40,865 bases of DNA from Patescibacteria group bacterium UBA1372 (GTDB taxonomy: Bacteria; Patescibacteriota; Microgenomatia; UBA12405): the NCBI GenBank assembly GCA_002306295.1, contig DBRI01000013.1, positions 5,192-46,056 on the forward strand, written 5' to 3'. The translations under genes were made by a program, and so were the position numbers. The notes beneath the pieces are model-generated. The model had not been told where the DNA came from and did no database searches. It was given only the letters and a program-made list of their open reading frames with translations. Below, piece after piece: positions 29,384 through 36,629 of this stretch (position 1 is the stretch's first letter; every line of letters starts with the position of its first letter).

Positions 29384-31551
29384 CTTTGTTGAGAGTTGGT
29401 AATGACTTTGTCTTTTTGGAGATTACTACAAGACAGAGGAGGAAGAGTGTAGGCATAGAAAGGGTTTTGGGTTTCGGAATCGATACTCATTTTACAAATT
29501 ATTTGGTATCTACCTAGTTGGACAAGGTCACTGGCTGGGAAGTCTTTTCCAAACTCGCGCTCCAAAATATAAGCGTCCTGAGAGCCAACTATGAAAGACA
29601 TAATAGTGCCAACATTACCCATAATGGCATCTTGGATGGTGCGGTCAATTTGAGACATGTATTGATTGGCCAGAATCAAATTTAATTTATATTTTCTGGC
29701 TTCGGAAAGGATTTTGATAAAAGCTTCAGTGGCAAAATTTTGGAATTCGTCCACATAGAGATAAAAATCAGTCCGCTGGTCGGCGGATTGAAAAGCCCGA
29801 TTCATGGCGGCTAATTGAATTTGGGTAATAATCATAGCACCCAAAAGGGCTGAAGTATCTTCACCAAGTTTACCGGTAGACAGGTCAACAATTAAGATTT
29901 TCTTTTCGTCCATAATTTTTTGAATATCAATTCGACTGACGTTGTGAGCAATAGTATTTCTGACCATAGTGCTGCTTAAAAATTGACCGACTTTATTTAA
30001 AATAGGGGAGATGGCTTCGTTTTGGAATTTGGCATCCATAGTGTCAAATTCGTTTTTCCAAAAGTTTATTAGAGTTTGATTGTTGAGTTGATTGGTGACT
30101 TTTTGACGATAAGATTTACTGGTTAAAATTTCGACAACATGAGATAGATTGGTATCGGGAGTGTTGACAAGAGTAAGAAGAGTGTTTCTCAAAATGTGCT
30201 CAAGCCTTGGTCCCCAGGAATTACCATAGAGTTTTTTGAAAATTGAAATAACACCACTGGCAACCAACTCTTTTTGGGATTCGTTTTTGGTTTCGAGGAT
30301 ATTTAGGGGATAAATGTAGTCGGTGTCGGCCGGGTTGAAGTAGCAGACATCGTTGATGCGAGAGCTAGGAATATAGTTTAGGATAGACTCACAAAGATCG
30401 CCATGGGGGTCAACTACGGCCACACCTTTGCCTTTTCTAATATCATCTATGGCCATATTGGCAATCATAGTAGTTTTACCTGTACCTGATTTACCAATAA
30501 TATAAGTGTGGCGGCGACGGTCTTCGCCTTCTTTAATACCAAAAATGGCTTGTTTGTTTCGAAATTCGGTTTTGGCAAAAAAGGTGATTTGTTGTTTTTG
30601 ATCTTCAGTGGCACCATCGGCTACTGGTAGGTTTTCAGGAGGATCTGAATAAAGTTTTTTACCCCAGGCGATATTGGGAAGTTTGGTAAGTTTATTGGGA
30701 AAGTGCCAGAGGACAGACAATTCTTCGGTATTTAAAATTTGGTTTTTTAGAGAATTTTTGGAAATACGCCTTAAAACCGATTGCTTGTATTTGTTTTTGG
30801 AAAATGATTTGACGGAAGTTGACCTAATGTAATTGCCCTGAGGATTGGTAAAGATGCCAAAAGATGAAGTGACGGAGGATATAAGGCCGGGGTTGGTAGA
30901 GACCAGATTGATTTGGGTGGAAACACCCGGGTACATGATCTTTTGTTCAAAGACTCTTTTATCAGGATGAGGTTGGCGGAAATTTTTTTCGCGATCAACT
31001 AAAATGCCGTTTTGGACGGTAGACAAAATACCAGATTGCCAATTTTTGCCGGCAGAACAAACTAAAATTTGATAGAGGAAAAAATCAGCATTATTATTGG
31101 ATCGGGAAATGGGAGCTAAAATAGAATTGAGAGGATCGGTTTCCCGGAAATCCTGGCTGGTTTTGATGGGATAATAGTAAGATCGGCCAACTGTAATTTG
31201 GCTAAAAGATAAGTTGTTAAGTTTACCTAGGTCTAGGAGAGGATCGGGGGATGCTTCAACAATGGCAGTAGGAAATTGAGCCAAGATTTGGGAAGAAATA
31301 AAATCGGCTTTGTCGGTAGGGCAGGTGACATAAAAAAAGATTTGGTTGTTGAGTAGAACTATTTCAAGTGAGATTATCAGATTTGGTTTACCCAAAAGAG
31401 ACTGAAAAAAACCAGGTGAGGGGAAATGACTGAAATTGGCAAAGAGGGAAGAGGTAGACTCGGGAGTAAATTCGTTTGATTTGGGAATACGGACTTGGAA
31501 GTGGACAAGATTAGTGGCAGATTCCAATTTATCCGATGTTTGGGCAGACAT
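29365..31551 (-). CDS. T4SS coupling-protein/VirB4-like (TraD/TraG type) ATPase
   Basis: 728 aa. An N-terminal domain of about 330 residues of unknown fold is followed by an ATPase core. Walker A is GKSGTGKTTMIANM (about 350), then VVDPHGDLCE. Walker B is FYLYVDEFQNFATEAF, with the arginine-finger/sensor region LANQYMSQIDRTIQDAIMGNVGT. This matches the TraM-recognition/DUF87 group of hexameric DNA or protein pumps in conjugation and type IV systems. No other T4SS gene is near, so its role (DNA uptake, pilus or export) is open. The start MSAQTSDK at 31551 has TATAAT (31559-31564) 7 nt upstream. Confidence 0.85.
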   Translation of the reverse strand: MSAQTSDKLESATNLVHFQVRIPKSNEFTPESTSSLFANFSHFPSPGFFQSLLGKPNLIISLEIVLLNNQIFFYVTCPTDKADFISSQILAQFPTAIVEASPDPLLDLGKLNNLSFSQITVGRSYYYPIKTSQDFRETDPLNSILAPISRSNNNADFFLYQILVCSAGKNWQSGILSTVQNGILVDREKNFRQPHPDKRVFEQKIMYPGVSTQINLVSTNPGLISSVTSSFGIFTNPQGNYIRSTSVKSFSKNKYKQSVLRRISKNSLKNQILNTEELSVLWHFPNKLTKLPNIAWGKKLYSDPPENLPVADGATEDQKQQITFFAKTEFRNKQAIFGIKEGEDRRRHTYIIGKSGTGKTTMIANMAIDDIRKGKGVAVVDPHGDLCESILNYIPSSRINDVCYFNPADTDYIYPLNILETKNESQKELVASGVISIFKKLYGNSWGPRLEHILRNTLLTLVNTPDTNLSHVVEILTSKSYRQKVTNQLNNQTLINFWKNEFDTMDAKFQNEAISPILNKVGQFLSSTMVRNTIAHNVSRIDIQKIMDEKKILIVDLSTGKLGEDTSALLGAMIITQIQLAAMNRAFQSADQRTDFYLYVDEFQNFATEAFIKILSEARKYKLNLILANQYMSQIDRTIQDAIMGNVGTIMSFIVGSQDAYILEREFGKDFPASDLVQLGRYQIICKMSIDSETQNPFYAYTLPPLSCSNLQKDKVITNSQQRWGKQK

Positions 31552-31560
31552 ACCATACAT

Positions 31561-31781
31561 TATACAATTTTTAATTTATAATTTGTAATTTTTAAACAAT
31601 CTACTAATTTCTAATTTACAATTTACAAAATTTTGATGTTACGCATGCAAAACCCACCCTTGATCCTCCTACACTTTGCTTCGGAAGGACAAGTAAGGAG
31701 AAATAAACCCTCCCCTAACCCCTCCCTTGACAAGGAGGGGAAAAGTTAAGATAGTTAAAATGAAATTTGATATAATTCTAT
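31561..31781. other. Intergenic repeats and hairpin upstream of zinc-finger gene
   Basis: 31565-31635 is made of AATTTxxAATTT-type AT repeats. At 31719-31740 the sequence CCCCTCCC TTG A CAA GGAGGGG forms a hairpin common between genes. A related hairpin, TTCTCCCC/GGGGAGAA, lies at 37768-37789. TATAAT (31771-31776) 5 nt before ATG 31782 is the promoter of the next gene. Confidence 0.55.
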
Positions 31782-32048
31782 ATGGCTGGTGTTGAACAAA
31801 AGGAAGTAGTTTTTCATTGGAGATGTAGCGTACCTGGTTGTAATGCCAAAGGTGAAGATGGTGTTCCCTTTTATAAGCATCCAAAGACTAAAAAAATATT
31901 TTGTTCGGAACATGCTGGTAGATTAGTTGGTACACAAGAGCCACTAAAATCGGGAATTGTTATAGGAGCAAGTGACGATGAGTCTGATGATCAAGTTGGT
32001 GGTTATGACATGGATGAGGTTTTATATAGGCGAAAGGATTTGTGGTAA
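31782..32048 (+). CDS. Small zinc-finger-like protein
   Basis: 88 aa. WRCSVPGCNAKGEDGVPFY then FCSEHAG gives a C-x4-C-x(n)-C-x2-H set suited to one zinc. The C-terminal half is very acidic (SDDESDDQ). Family not recognised. ATG has TATAAT 5 nt upstream and no Shine-Dalgarno. It could be a nucleic-acid- or protein-binding adaptor. Confidence 0.65.
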   Translation: MAGVEQKEVVFHWRCSVPGCNAKGEDGVPFYKHPKTKKIFCSEHAGRLVGTQEPLKSGIVIGASDDESDDQVGGYDMDEVLYRRKDLW

Positions 32049-32063
32049 ATAACCTATATTATT

Positions 32064-32179
32064 GAATTTTGGGTAATCGGTGTGTATAATCGGCCATGTT
32101 TGGGATTATAAAATTTCCACAAGCATTTGAAAAAAGTTGGCATGGGGTTACCGTGCCTTTTTTTATAAAATATACCTAA
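32064..32179 (+). ncRNA. Short transcription unit: small RNA or 27-aa leaderless microprotein
   Basis: TTGAAT, a 17-nt spacer and TATAAT (32085-32090) form a good promoter. A hairpin (GGCA and GG against CC and TGCC) followed by seven T (32138-32167) looks like an intrinsic terminator, giving an RNA of about 70 nt. An ATG (32096) lies 5 nt after the -10, exactly as in leaderless genes here. It opens a frame of 27 codons (MFGIIKFPQAFEKSWHGV and on) that runs through the hairpin to TAA at 32177. If the hairpin terminates, the stop would be lost, so RNA and peptide readings compete. Confidence 0.4.
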
Positions 32180-32346
32180 AAAATAGCTTTTTAGAGTTTG
32201 TTTTATAAAAGTTCTTTAAAAATCCGAAGGAAGTCTAACTAGCAGGATTCAAACAGAGGATAAATAAATTGTCTTTTGTTTGAATCCTGACTAGATCAGG
32301 TTGTCGTGCGGGTTTTTTGTTTAGGTTGGTTTGAAGGAGGTTTGAG
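32180..32346 (+). promoter_or_regulatory. Leader of GC-rich island 2 with long hairpin and strong RBS
   Basis: CTAG and CAGGATTCAAACA (about 32234-32251) pair with TGTTTGAATCCTG and CTAG (about 32279-32297), with a bulged A. AAGGAGG lies 6 nt before ATG 32347, the strongest Shine-Dalgarno in the window. The nearby genes use leaderless starts instead. Confidence 0.6.
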
Positions 32347-32796
32347 ATGTGGATCAATGTATTTCAACTCGTTCTATGGGTTGGCCAGATCGTCACGTTT
32401 GCTGTGGTGGACTGGTTTGAGCTGGTTCCCGTAAAGGGACTGGCTGCAGCTCTTTCTGTGGTTCCAGGGGCGTTAGCCACAACTCTGGTAACGTTCGAAC
32501 AGGGGTCGAAAGTGCAGCGAGGAGCTGAGGTGGTTCTTGGTTTCCTGGCAACCGTAGTATCCTGGTTTACCCAGGAGTGGTGGTGGTGGATTCCGGTTGC
32601 CTTGGTGGCGATCTGGAATTGCTCTCAAGTTCTCTTTTTCGTCTTTGTGAATGTGGCTAGAGCGACGGCGGCCATAGCCAATTTAAGGCAAGGGAAACAA
32701 GCACCGCAAGCGCCACAGCCACAGGTACAGCAGCCCACCCCGCAACAAGGGAAGGGCGGAGGTTTCTTCAGTCGGATATTTAGAAAGGGGAAGTGA
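32347..32796 (+). CDS. Multi-pass membrane protein in GC-rich island, unknown
   Basis: 149 aa, unrecognised. Four hydrophobic spans (about 3-20, 30-48, 60-78, 82-108) with many Trp, then a Gln/Pro/Ala-rich tail (QGKQAPQAPQPQVQQPTP) and a basic end (FFSRIFRKGK). GC-rich codons contrast sharply with the flanking genes. Strong GGAGG ribosome site. It overlaps no gene and is followed 3 nt later by a lipoprotein, so they form an operon. Signs of transfer: composition, translation signal and no relation to neighbours. Confidence 0.7.
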   Translation: MWINVFQLVLWVGQIVTFAVVDWFELVPVKGLAAALSVVPGALATTLVTFEQGSKVQRGAEVVLGFLATVVSWFTQEWWWWIPVALVAIWNCSQVLFFVFVNVARATAAIANLRQGKQAPQAPQPQVQQPTPQQGKGGGFFSRIFRKGK

Positions 32797-32799
32797 GAG

Positions 32800-33276
32800 A
32801 TGAAGAGGATGTGTTGGATAGCGTTGATCTTGTTGGTCCTCTCAGCTTGTGGGGGAGGAAAGTCGGTGCCGGATTCGGGGGAGATTTATGTCCCGACGGT
32901 AGTGCCAACGTTCACCCCGACTCCAGAGCCGACCGCGACACCTCAACCCAACATCTTGGAAGTTGTAAGTGCCATGGCCGAAGCCAAGGCACGGGTTGAG
33001 GCTGAGGTTGGAGCAGAGGGGATGGTTAGAATGACTGCCGAGCAGTTTCAGGCTTGGCAGGCTGAGCAGAACCGCCACACAGAAGAGATACAGGAGACGA
33101 CTGCAGAGTCTCTTGTAAATCTCGGCGTGGCGTTTGCTGTGTCGGAAACCGTTGATGATGCAACCCGGAACACGGGAGCAGCGGCGGCCATGGGGCTGAC
33201 GTTGTTCCTGATCGTCGGGTTCGTTTTCCTTGCTCGAAGTTTGGGCAAGGATGAAAGGAAGGAGGGTGGGGGTTAA
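32800..33276 (+). CDS. Lipoprotein with C-terminal membrane span in GC-rich island
   Basis: 158 aa, unrecognised. Signal with lipobox LSAC (about residues 14-17, Cys17 lipidated), a Thr/Pro linker (TPTPEPTATPQP), then a helical, Ala/Glu-rich stretch (about 50-110) that could form a coiled coil. A C-terminal membrane span (about 127-147) and a charged tail follow. It may span or bridge the envelope. The stop codon lies in the centre of a perfect 26-nt GC palindrome. As with the gene at 1225-1812, the composition suggests foreign origin. Confidence 0.7.
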   Translation: MKRMCWIALILLVLSACGGGKSVPDSGEIYVPTVVPTFTPTPEPTATPQPNILEVVSAMAEAKARVEAEVGAEGMVRMTAEQFQAWQAEQNRHTEEIQETTAESLVNLGVAFAVSETVDDATRNTGAAAAMGLTLFLIVGFVFLARSLGKDERKEGGG

Positions 33277-33287
33277 CCCCCACCCTC
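33262..33287. terminator. 26-nt perfect GC palindrome over stop codon
   Basis: Arms GAGGGTGGGGG and CCCCCACCCTC around TTAA. The TAA of the lipoprotein gene is part of the centre. There is no T-tract after it, so it is either an unusual terminator or an RNA-protecting hairpin. Confidence 0.55.
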
Positions 33288-33373
33288 ACCCACACAAGAG
33301 ACACACGCACACAGACTTCCTTCGGACAAAAACAAAAGGGTTAAAATAATTAACTTTTTTATTTTTGAAAAAT

Positions 33374-33706
33374 ATGAATCAAGAACTAGATATTGGATTA
33401 AGAATTGTTGGCGGGATTTGTGGTGGTTTTAATACAACCTTTGTACAATCAGTTTTAACTAGATTGGATAGGAAAAGAATAAATAACGAAATAGAATCGG
33501 TTGCCAAAATCAAATCAGGCGAGGGAAGAGTTGACTTGGATGATACGCTTGGATGTGGATGCTGTATGGGTAGAATTGTGGTAGGTTTGGCTGGAGTAGG
33601 ATTGGGGGTGGCTTATCCGTGGCCGAATATTGCTGCTGCTGTTGGATTGGTATCTTTGTGGGGGATGAGTATAATACAAAGACGATTTGGGGATCAAGAA
33701 AAATAA
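33374..33706 (+). CDS. Small membrane protein with CGCC motif, unknown
   Basis: About 110 aa, AT-rich like the genome. Two hydrophobic spans: about 8-30 (IVGGICGGFNTTFVQSVL) and 65-100 (GRIVVGLAGVGLGVAYPWPNIAAAVGLV), with LGCGCCMGR before the second. Function not recognised. The frame allows a TTG start 9 nt upstream, but ATG 33374 with TATTTT 8 nt upstream is preferred. Confidence 0.6.
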   Translation: MNQELDIGLRIVGGICGGFNTTFVQSVLTRLDRKRINNEIESVAKIKSGEGRVDLDDTLGCGCCMGRIVVGLAGVGLGVAYPWPNIAAAVGLVSLWGMSIIQRRFGDQEK

Positions 33707-33782
33707 TTTTGTGTTACAATAGACAGATTAGAAATTTAATTGGTATCGTTTCCTCCCAAAATATAGTGGGAAGATACACATT

Positions 33783-33812
33783 GGAGGTCCTTCGGCTTTG
33801 CCTCAGGATGAC
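33783..33812. repeat. REP-like repeat (GTCATCCTGAG type), second copy
   Basis: GGAGGTCCTTCG and CTCAGGATGAC, matching 21061-21090 with a different centre. It lies just upstream of rpsB. Confidence 0.65.
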
Positions 33813-33835
33813 AATGTAATTTTATAAGGAAAAAA

Positions 33836-34759
33836 ATGGCAAAAAGAATAATAAAAACAATCAACAGGACCGGTAAGAAAATTACCAAAAATTCGTTAGT
33901 ATTGAGAGCTAAGAAACAGACTGAGGCGACCAAGAAAAGAATCGCAGAGATTAACGAAGATGTAAAAGCAGCTAAAAAAATTGACGCAGAAGAGATAGCA
34001 GTGGAAGAAATAGTTAGCAAAGACGGACAAGTGTCGGTATCAACTCCTACTAAAAAAGCGGAAGTTGAGATTAAGAAAAAATATAAAGTAAGTATAGATA
34101 TTAAAAATATGTTTGATGCGGGTTGTCACTTAGGGCACAGGAGTTCAAAAACCAATCCAAAAGCAAGAGAATATATTTTTGATACCAGAAAAGGAGTAGA
34201 AATATTTGATCTACCACAAAGTCTTAAACTTTTGGAAGAAGCTTGTACTTATATTCACAATTTGGCTGATCAAAAATATCAAATGGTGTTTGTAGGAACA
34301 AAGAGACAAGCTAAGGAAGCGGTCAGGAGAATAGCACTTGATGTAAATATGCCCTATGTAACCGGTAGATGGCTAGGTGGACTTATTACCAATTGGGATC
34401 AGGTAAAACTTAATATTAAAAAATATAATAAGTTATCCGAGGGGATGGCCAAGGGTGAATATGCGGGCTTATCTAAAAGAGAACAATCGGAAATAAGAAA
34501 AGAAATTAATAGATTGGAAAAGATGGTGGGGGGGTTGTCAAAATTGCAAAATTTACCTATAGCAATATTTGTAGTTGGGGTGGGACATGAAAAAACAGCA
34601 GTAGCTGAGGCCAAACTTAGAGGTATAAAAACAATTGGAATATGTGATTCTGATTGTGATCCAAATTTGGTGGATTATCCAATAGTATGTAATGATGACA
34701 ATGTTAAAAGTATAAATTTAATATTAGAGGAAGTAGGGAGGTCAATTAAAAATGGATAA
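33836..34759 (+). CDS. rpsB: Ribosomal protein uS2 with basic N-terminal extension
   Basis: 307 aa. The uS2 core begins near residue 88 (VSIDIKNMFDAGCHLGHRSSKTNPKAREYIF) and is complete (VTGRWLGGLITNW, HEKTAVAEAKLRGIKTIGICDSDCDPNLVDYPI). The first 85 or so residues are an extra Lys-rich extension (MAKRIIKTINRTGKKITKNS at its start, then AKKQTEATKKRIAEI), not present in ordinary uS2 of about 240 aa. It may contact rRNA or another ribosomal protein. AAGGA 6-7 nt before ATG is a weak Shine-Dalgarno. It overlaps tsf by 8 nt. Confidence 0.93.
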   Translation: MAKRIIKTINRTGKKITKNSLVLRAKKQTEATKKRIAEINEDVKAAKKIDAEEIAVEEIVSKDGQVSVSTPTKKAEVEIKKKYKVSIDIKNMFDAGCHLGHRSSKTNPKAREYIFDTRKGVEIFDLPQSLKLLEEACTYIHNLADQKYQMVFVGTKRQAKEAVRRIALDVNMPYVTGRWLGGLITNWDQVKLNIKKYNKLSEGMAKGEYAGLSKREQSEIRKEINRLEKMVGGLSKLQNLPIAIFVVGVGHEKTAVAEAKLRGIKTIGICDSDCDPNLVDYPIVCNDDNVKSINLILEEVGRSIKNG

Positions 34760-35210
34760 CAAAAAAATAATAGAACAAGTTAAGAAATTAAGGGAAGAAT
34801 TGGGATTATCGATAATGGATATTAAGGCAGCAGTGGTAGAGGCTAATGGTGATGAGACAAAAGCTAAGGATATTTTGCGGAAAAAAGGTTTACAAAAAGC
34901 AGAAAAAAAAGCGGAGCGAGAAACCCATGAAGGAAGGGTGTTTGTGTATAGACACGCCACTGAAAAAATGGGAGCAATGGTGGAATTATTGTGTGAGACT
35001 GATTTTGTAGCTAAAGGTGATGATTTTCAAAGTTTAGGCAAAAATTTGGTATTGCATATTGCAGCCATGGACCCAAAAGATAAAAAAGAACTTTTGAAAC
35101 AAGAATTTGTCAAAGATCCAAGTGTAACTATTGATGTGATGGTAAAAGGAGTAGTAGCTAAATTGGGAGAAAATATACAAGTGGGGAAATTTGTGAGATA
35201 CCAAGTATAA
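34752..35210 (+). CDS. tsf: Elongation factor Ts, short form
   Basis: 152 aa, about half the E. coli length. It has the N-terminal UBA-like domain (EQVKKLREELGLSIMDIKAAVVEANGD) and one core subdomain (EGRVFVYRHATEKMGAMVELLCETDFVAKGDDF, with the conserved TDFVA that contacts EF-Tu). It ends in GENIQVGKFVRYQV. The coiled coil and second core repeat are lacking, as in Thermus and other reduced forms. It exchanges GDP on EF-Tu. Eight-nt overlap with rpsB. Confidence 0.93.
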   Translation: MDNKKIIEQVKKLREELGLSIMDIKAAVVEANGDETKAKDILRKKGLQKAEKKAERETHEGRVFVYRHATEKMGAMVELLCETDFVAKGDDFQSLGKNLVLHIAAMDPKDKKELLKQEFVKDPSVTIDVMVKGVVAKLGENIQVGKFVRYQV

Positions 35211-35220
35211 ATTTAAATTT

Positions 35221-35288
35221 TTCATTACACATTTTTCAAGTCTGGTGTAGTTTTCGTCAACAAGACCTTGAAAAATTGACAGAGTGAA
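35221..35288. repeat. Hairpin family 2, copy B
   Basis: TTCATT faces AGTGAA (with a G-T pair), and TTTTTCAAG with TCT faces AGA and CTTGAAAAA. The loop GTCTGGTGTAGT is the same as in copy A (5639-5698). At one stem column A has T-A and B has C-G. It lies between tsf and the VapBC pair. Confidence 0.6.
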
Positions 35289-35309
35289 AGTAACATGTTA
35301 CTATTTATT
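35287..35309 (+). promoter_or_regulatory. vapBC promoter with palindromic operator
   Basis: The 14-nt palindrome AGTAACATGTTACT (35288-35301) overlaps TACTAT, a -10-like hexamer 5 nt before ATG 35310. The layout suits autorepression by the ribbon-helix-helix antitoxin. Confidence 0.55.
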
Positions 35310-35561
35310 ATGAAGTTAACTAGAAGGACAAATGTATTATTAAGTGAAAGTGATTATTTGACCATGAAGTCAATATCTTTTAAAAAGGGGAAGACTATGG
35401 GAGAGTTAATCCGTGAGGCAATTTTAGCTAAATATATAAAAAAGGGTGGGTATAATAAGAAGAGATTGGGAGTATTTGAAGAATTGGAAAAAATTACTAA
35501 AGGAATGAATTTCTCTGGGATAGATTATAAGGCTTTGGTGGAAGATGGCAGAAAATATTGA
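35310..35561 (+). CDS. Ribbon-helix-helix antitoxin of VapBC pair
   Basis: About 83 aa: MKLTRRTNVLLSESDYLTMKSISFKKGKTMGELIREAILAKYI in outline, an RHH DNA-binding fold followed by a charged tail. It overlaps the PIN-domain gene by 17 nt. I use ATG 35310 rather than 35295 because the -10 and palindromic operator lie directly before it. Confidence 0.82.
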   Translation: MKLTRRTNVLLSESDYLTMKSISFKKGKTMGELIREAILAKYIKKGGYNKKRLGVFEELEKITKGMNFSGIDYKALVEDGRKY

Positions 35562-35961
35562 GTATGTGGTAATAGATTGTAGTGCAATATTGGCAAAATT
35601 GATGCCAGATGAGAAGATTAGAACTGTTTTTGAAGAAGATTTTAATTTGCACTTGAGAAACAAAGTGAATTTTATTTCGCTTAATCTATTGGTTTATGAA
35701 TTATTGAACGCAATTAAATCTAGTATAGTGTCAAAAAGAATTGATAGGGAGTATAGTCAGAAAATTATTAGCAATTTTTTAAAATGGGATATTAATATGG
35801 TTAACACGGTTAATTATGAAGATGTTGTGGATTTGGCAATATTACATAAATTATCTGTTTATGATGCTTCATATTTGTTTTTAGCAAAGAAATACAAATG
35901 TAGATTGATGACTTTAGATAAGAGATTAGAAAAAGCATGGCAGGAAGAGGTGAAATTTTGA
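35545..35961 (+). CDS. PIN-domain ribonuclease toxin (VapC)
   Basis: 138 aa. PIN acidic residues are in place: Asp in VVIDCSAIL, Glu in LLVYELLNAI, Asp in LSVYDASYLFLA and Asp in MTLDKRLEKA. These coordinate Mg/Mn for cutting tRNA or rRNA. It is unusual to find a toxin pair here: this slot between tsf and frr usually holds pyrH. The pair uses its own promoter, and frr has a separate leaderless promoter inside the end of this gene. Confidence 0.88.
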   Translation: MAENIEYVVIDCSAILAKLMPDEKIRTVFEEDFNLHLRNKVNFISLNLLVYELLNAIKSSIVSKRIDREYSQKIISNFLKWDINMVNTVNYEDVVDLAILHKLSVYDASYLFLAKKYKCRLMTLDKRLEKAWQEEVKF

Positions 35962-35972
35962 TACAATAGATC
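35962..35972 (+). promoter_or_regulatory. Leaderless promoter of frr
   Basis: TACAAT (35962-35967) 5 nt before ATG. The stop codon of vapC (TGA at 35959-35961) directly precedes it. The segment is the same as before def. Confidence 0.65.
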
Positions 35973-36527
35973 ATGATAGATACAAATCAAATAAGACAAA
36001 GAATGGATAAAGTGGTAGATATTTTTGGCCAAGATGCGGGCACAATTAGAACAGGTAGAGCTAATCCGGGGTTAATTGAAAATGTAAGTGTAGCTGTATA
36101 TGGCGGTCAACAAATGAGACTGAAGGAATTGGGATCGATAACAGTACCAGATGTGCGGTCTTTGGTGTTTCAACCATGGGATCAGTCAATTATTTCCGAA
36201 ATTAAAAATGGAATAATGGCGGCTAATTTGGGATTTACGCCAGTAGTAGATGGGCAATTGATTAGAATTGCCCTACCTCAATTGACAACTGAACAGAGAG
36301 AAGATTATGTCAGATTGTTAGGCAGAAAATTGGAAGGAGCCAGAGAAATGATACGAGGGGTGAGGGGAGATAATAGAAAAGATTTGGTGGATGCAAAGAA
36401 TGAAAAAATGATTTCGGAGGATGAATATAAGAGGGATGAGGCCGAATTGCAAAAAATAACGGATGAATATATGGGAAAATTGGAACAAATGTCAGAAAAG
36501 AAAGAAAAAGAAATAAGAGGAGAATGA
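35973..36527 (+). CDS. frr: Ribosome recycling factor
   Basis: 184 aa, normal length. TIRTGRANPGLIENVSVAVYGG, LGSITVPDVRSLVFQPWD, and LTTEQREDYVRLLGRKLEGARE with VRGDNRKDL are standard RRF landmarks (domain I helices, domain II beta region). It splits post-termination ribosomes with EF-G. No Shine-Dalgarno. Confidence 0.96.
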   Translation: MIDTNQIRQRMDKVVDIFGQDAGTIRTGRANPGLIENVSVAVYGGQQMRLKELGSITVPDVRSLVFQPWDQSIISEIKNGIMAANLGFTPVVDGQLIRIALPQLTTEQREDYVRLLGRKLEGAREMIRGVRGDNRKDLVDAKNEKMISEDEYKRDEAELQKITDEYMGKLEQMSEKKEKEIRGE

Positions 36528-36538
36528 GATTTATTTTG

Positions 36539-36629
36539 ATTTTACTTGCAAACAATTTTTGCAGTGCTCACGCCCTTCGGTAAAACACCTCGGATGATTG
36601 CGCGCTTAAAAATGTTTGCTTCGTAAAAT
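36539..36629. repeat. Hairpin family 1, copy between frr and rseP
   Basis: ATTTTAC, a tt loop, GCAAACA, a bulged A and TTTTT face AAAAA, TGTTTGC, a ttc loop and GTAAAAT. That makes 19 pairs. The cap is GCAGTGCTCACGCCCTTCGG through GATTGCGCGCTT, the same as the copy in the radical SAM gene. Confidence 0.75.
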
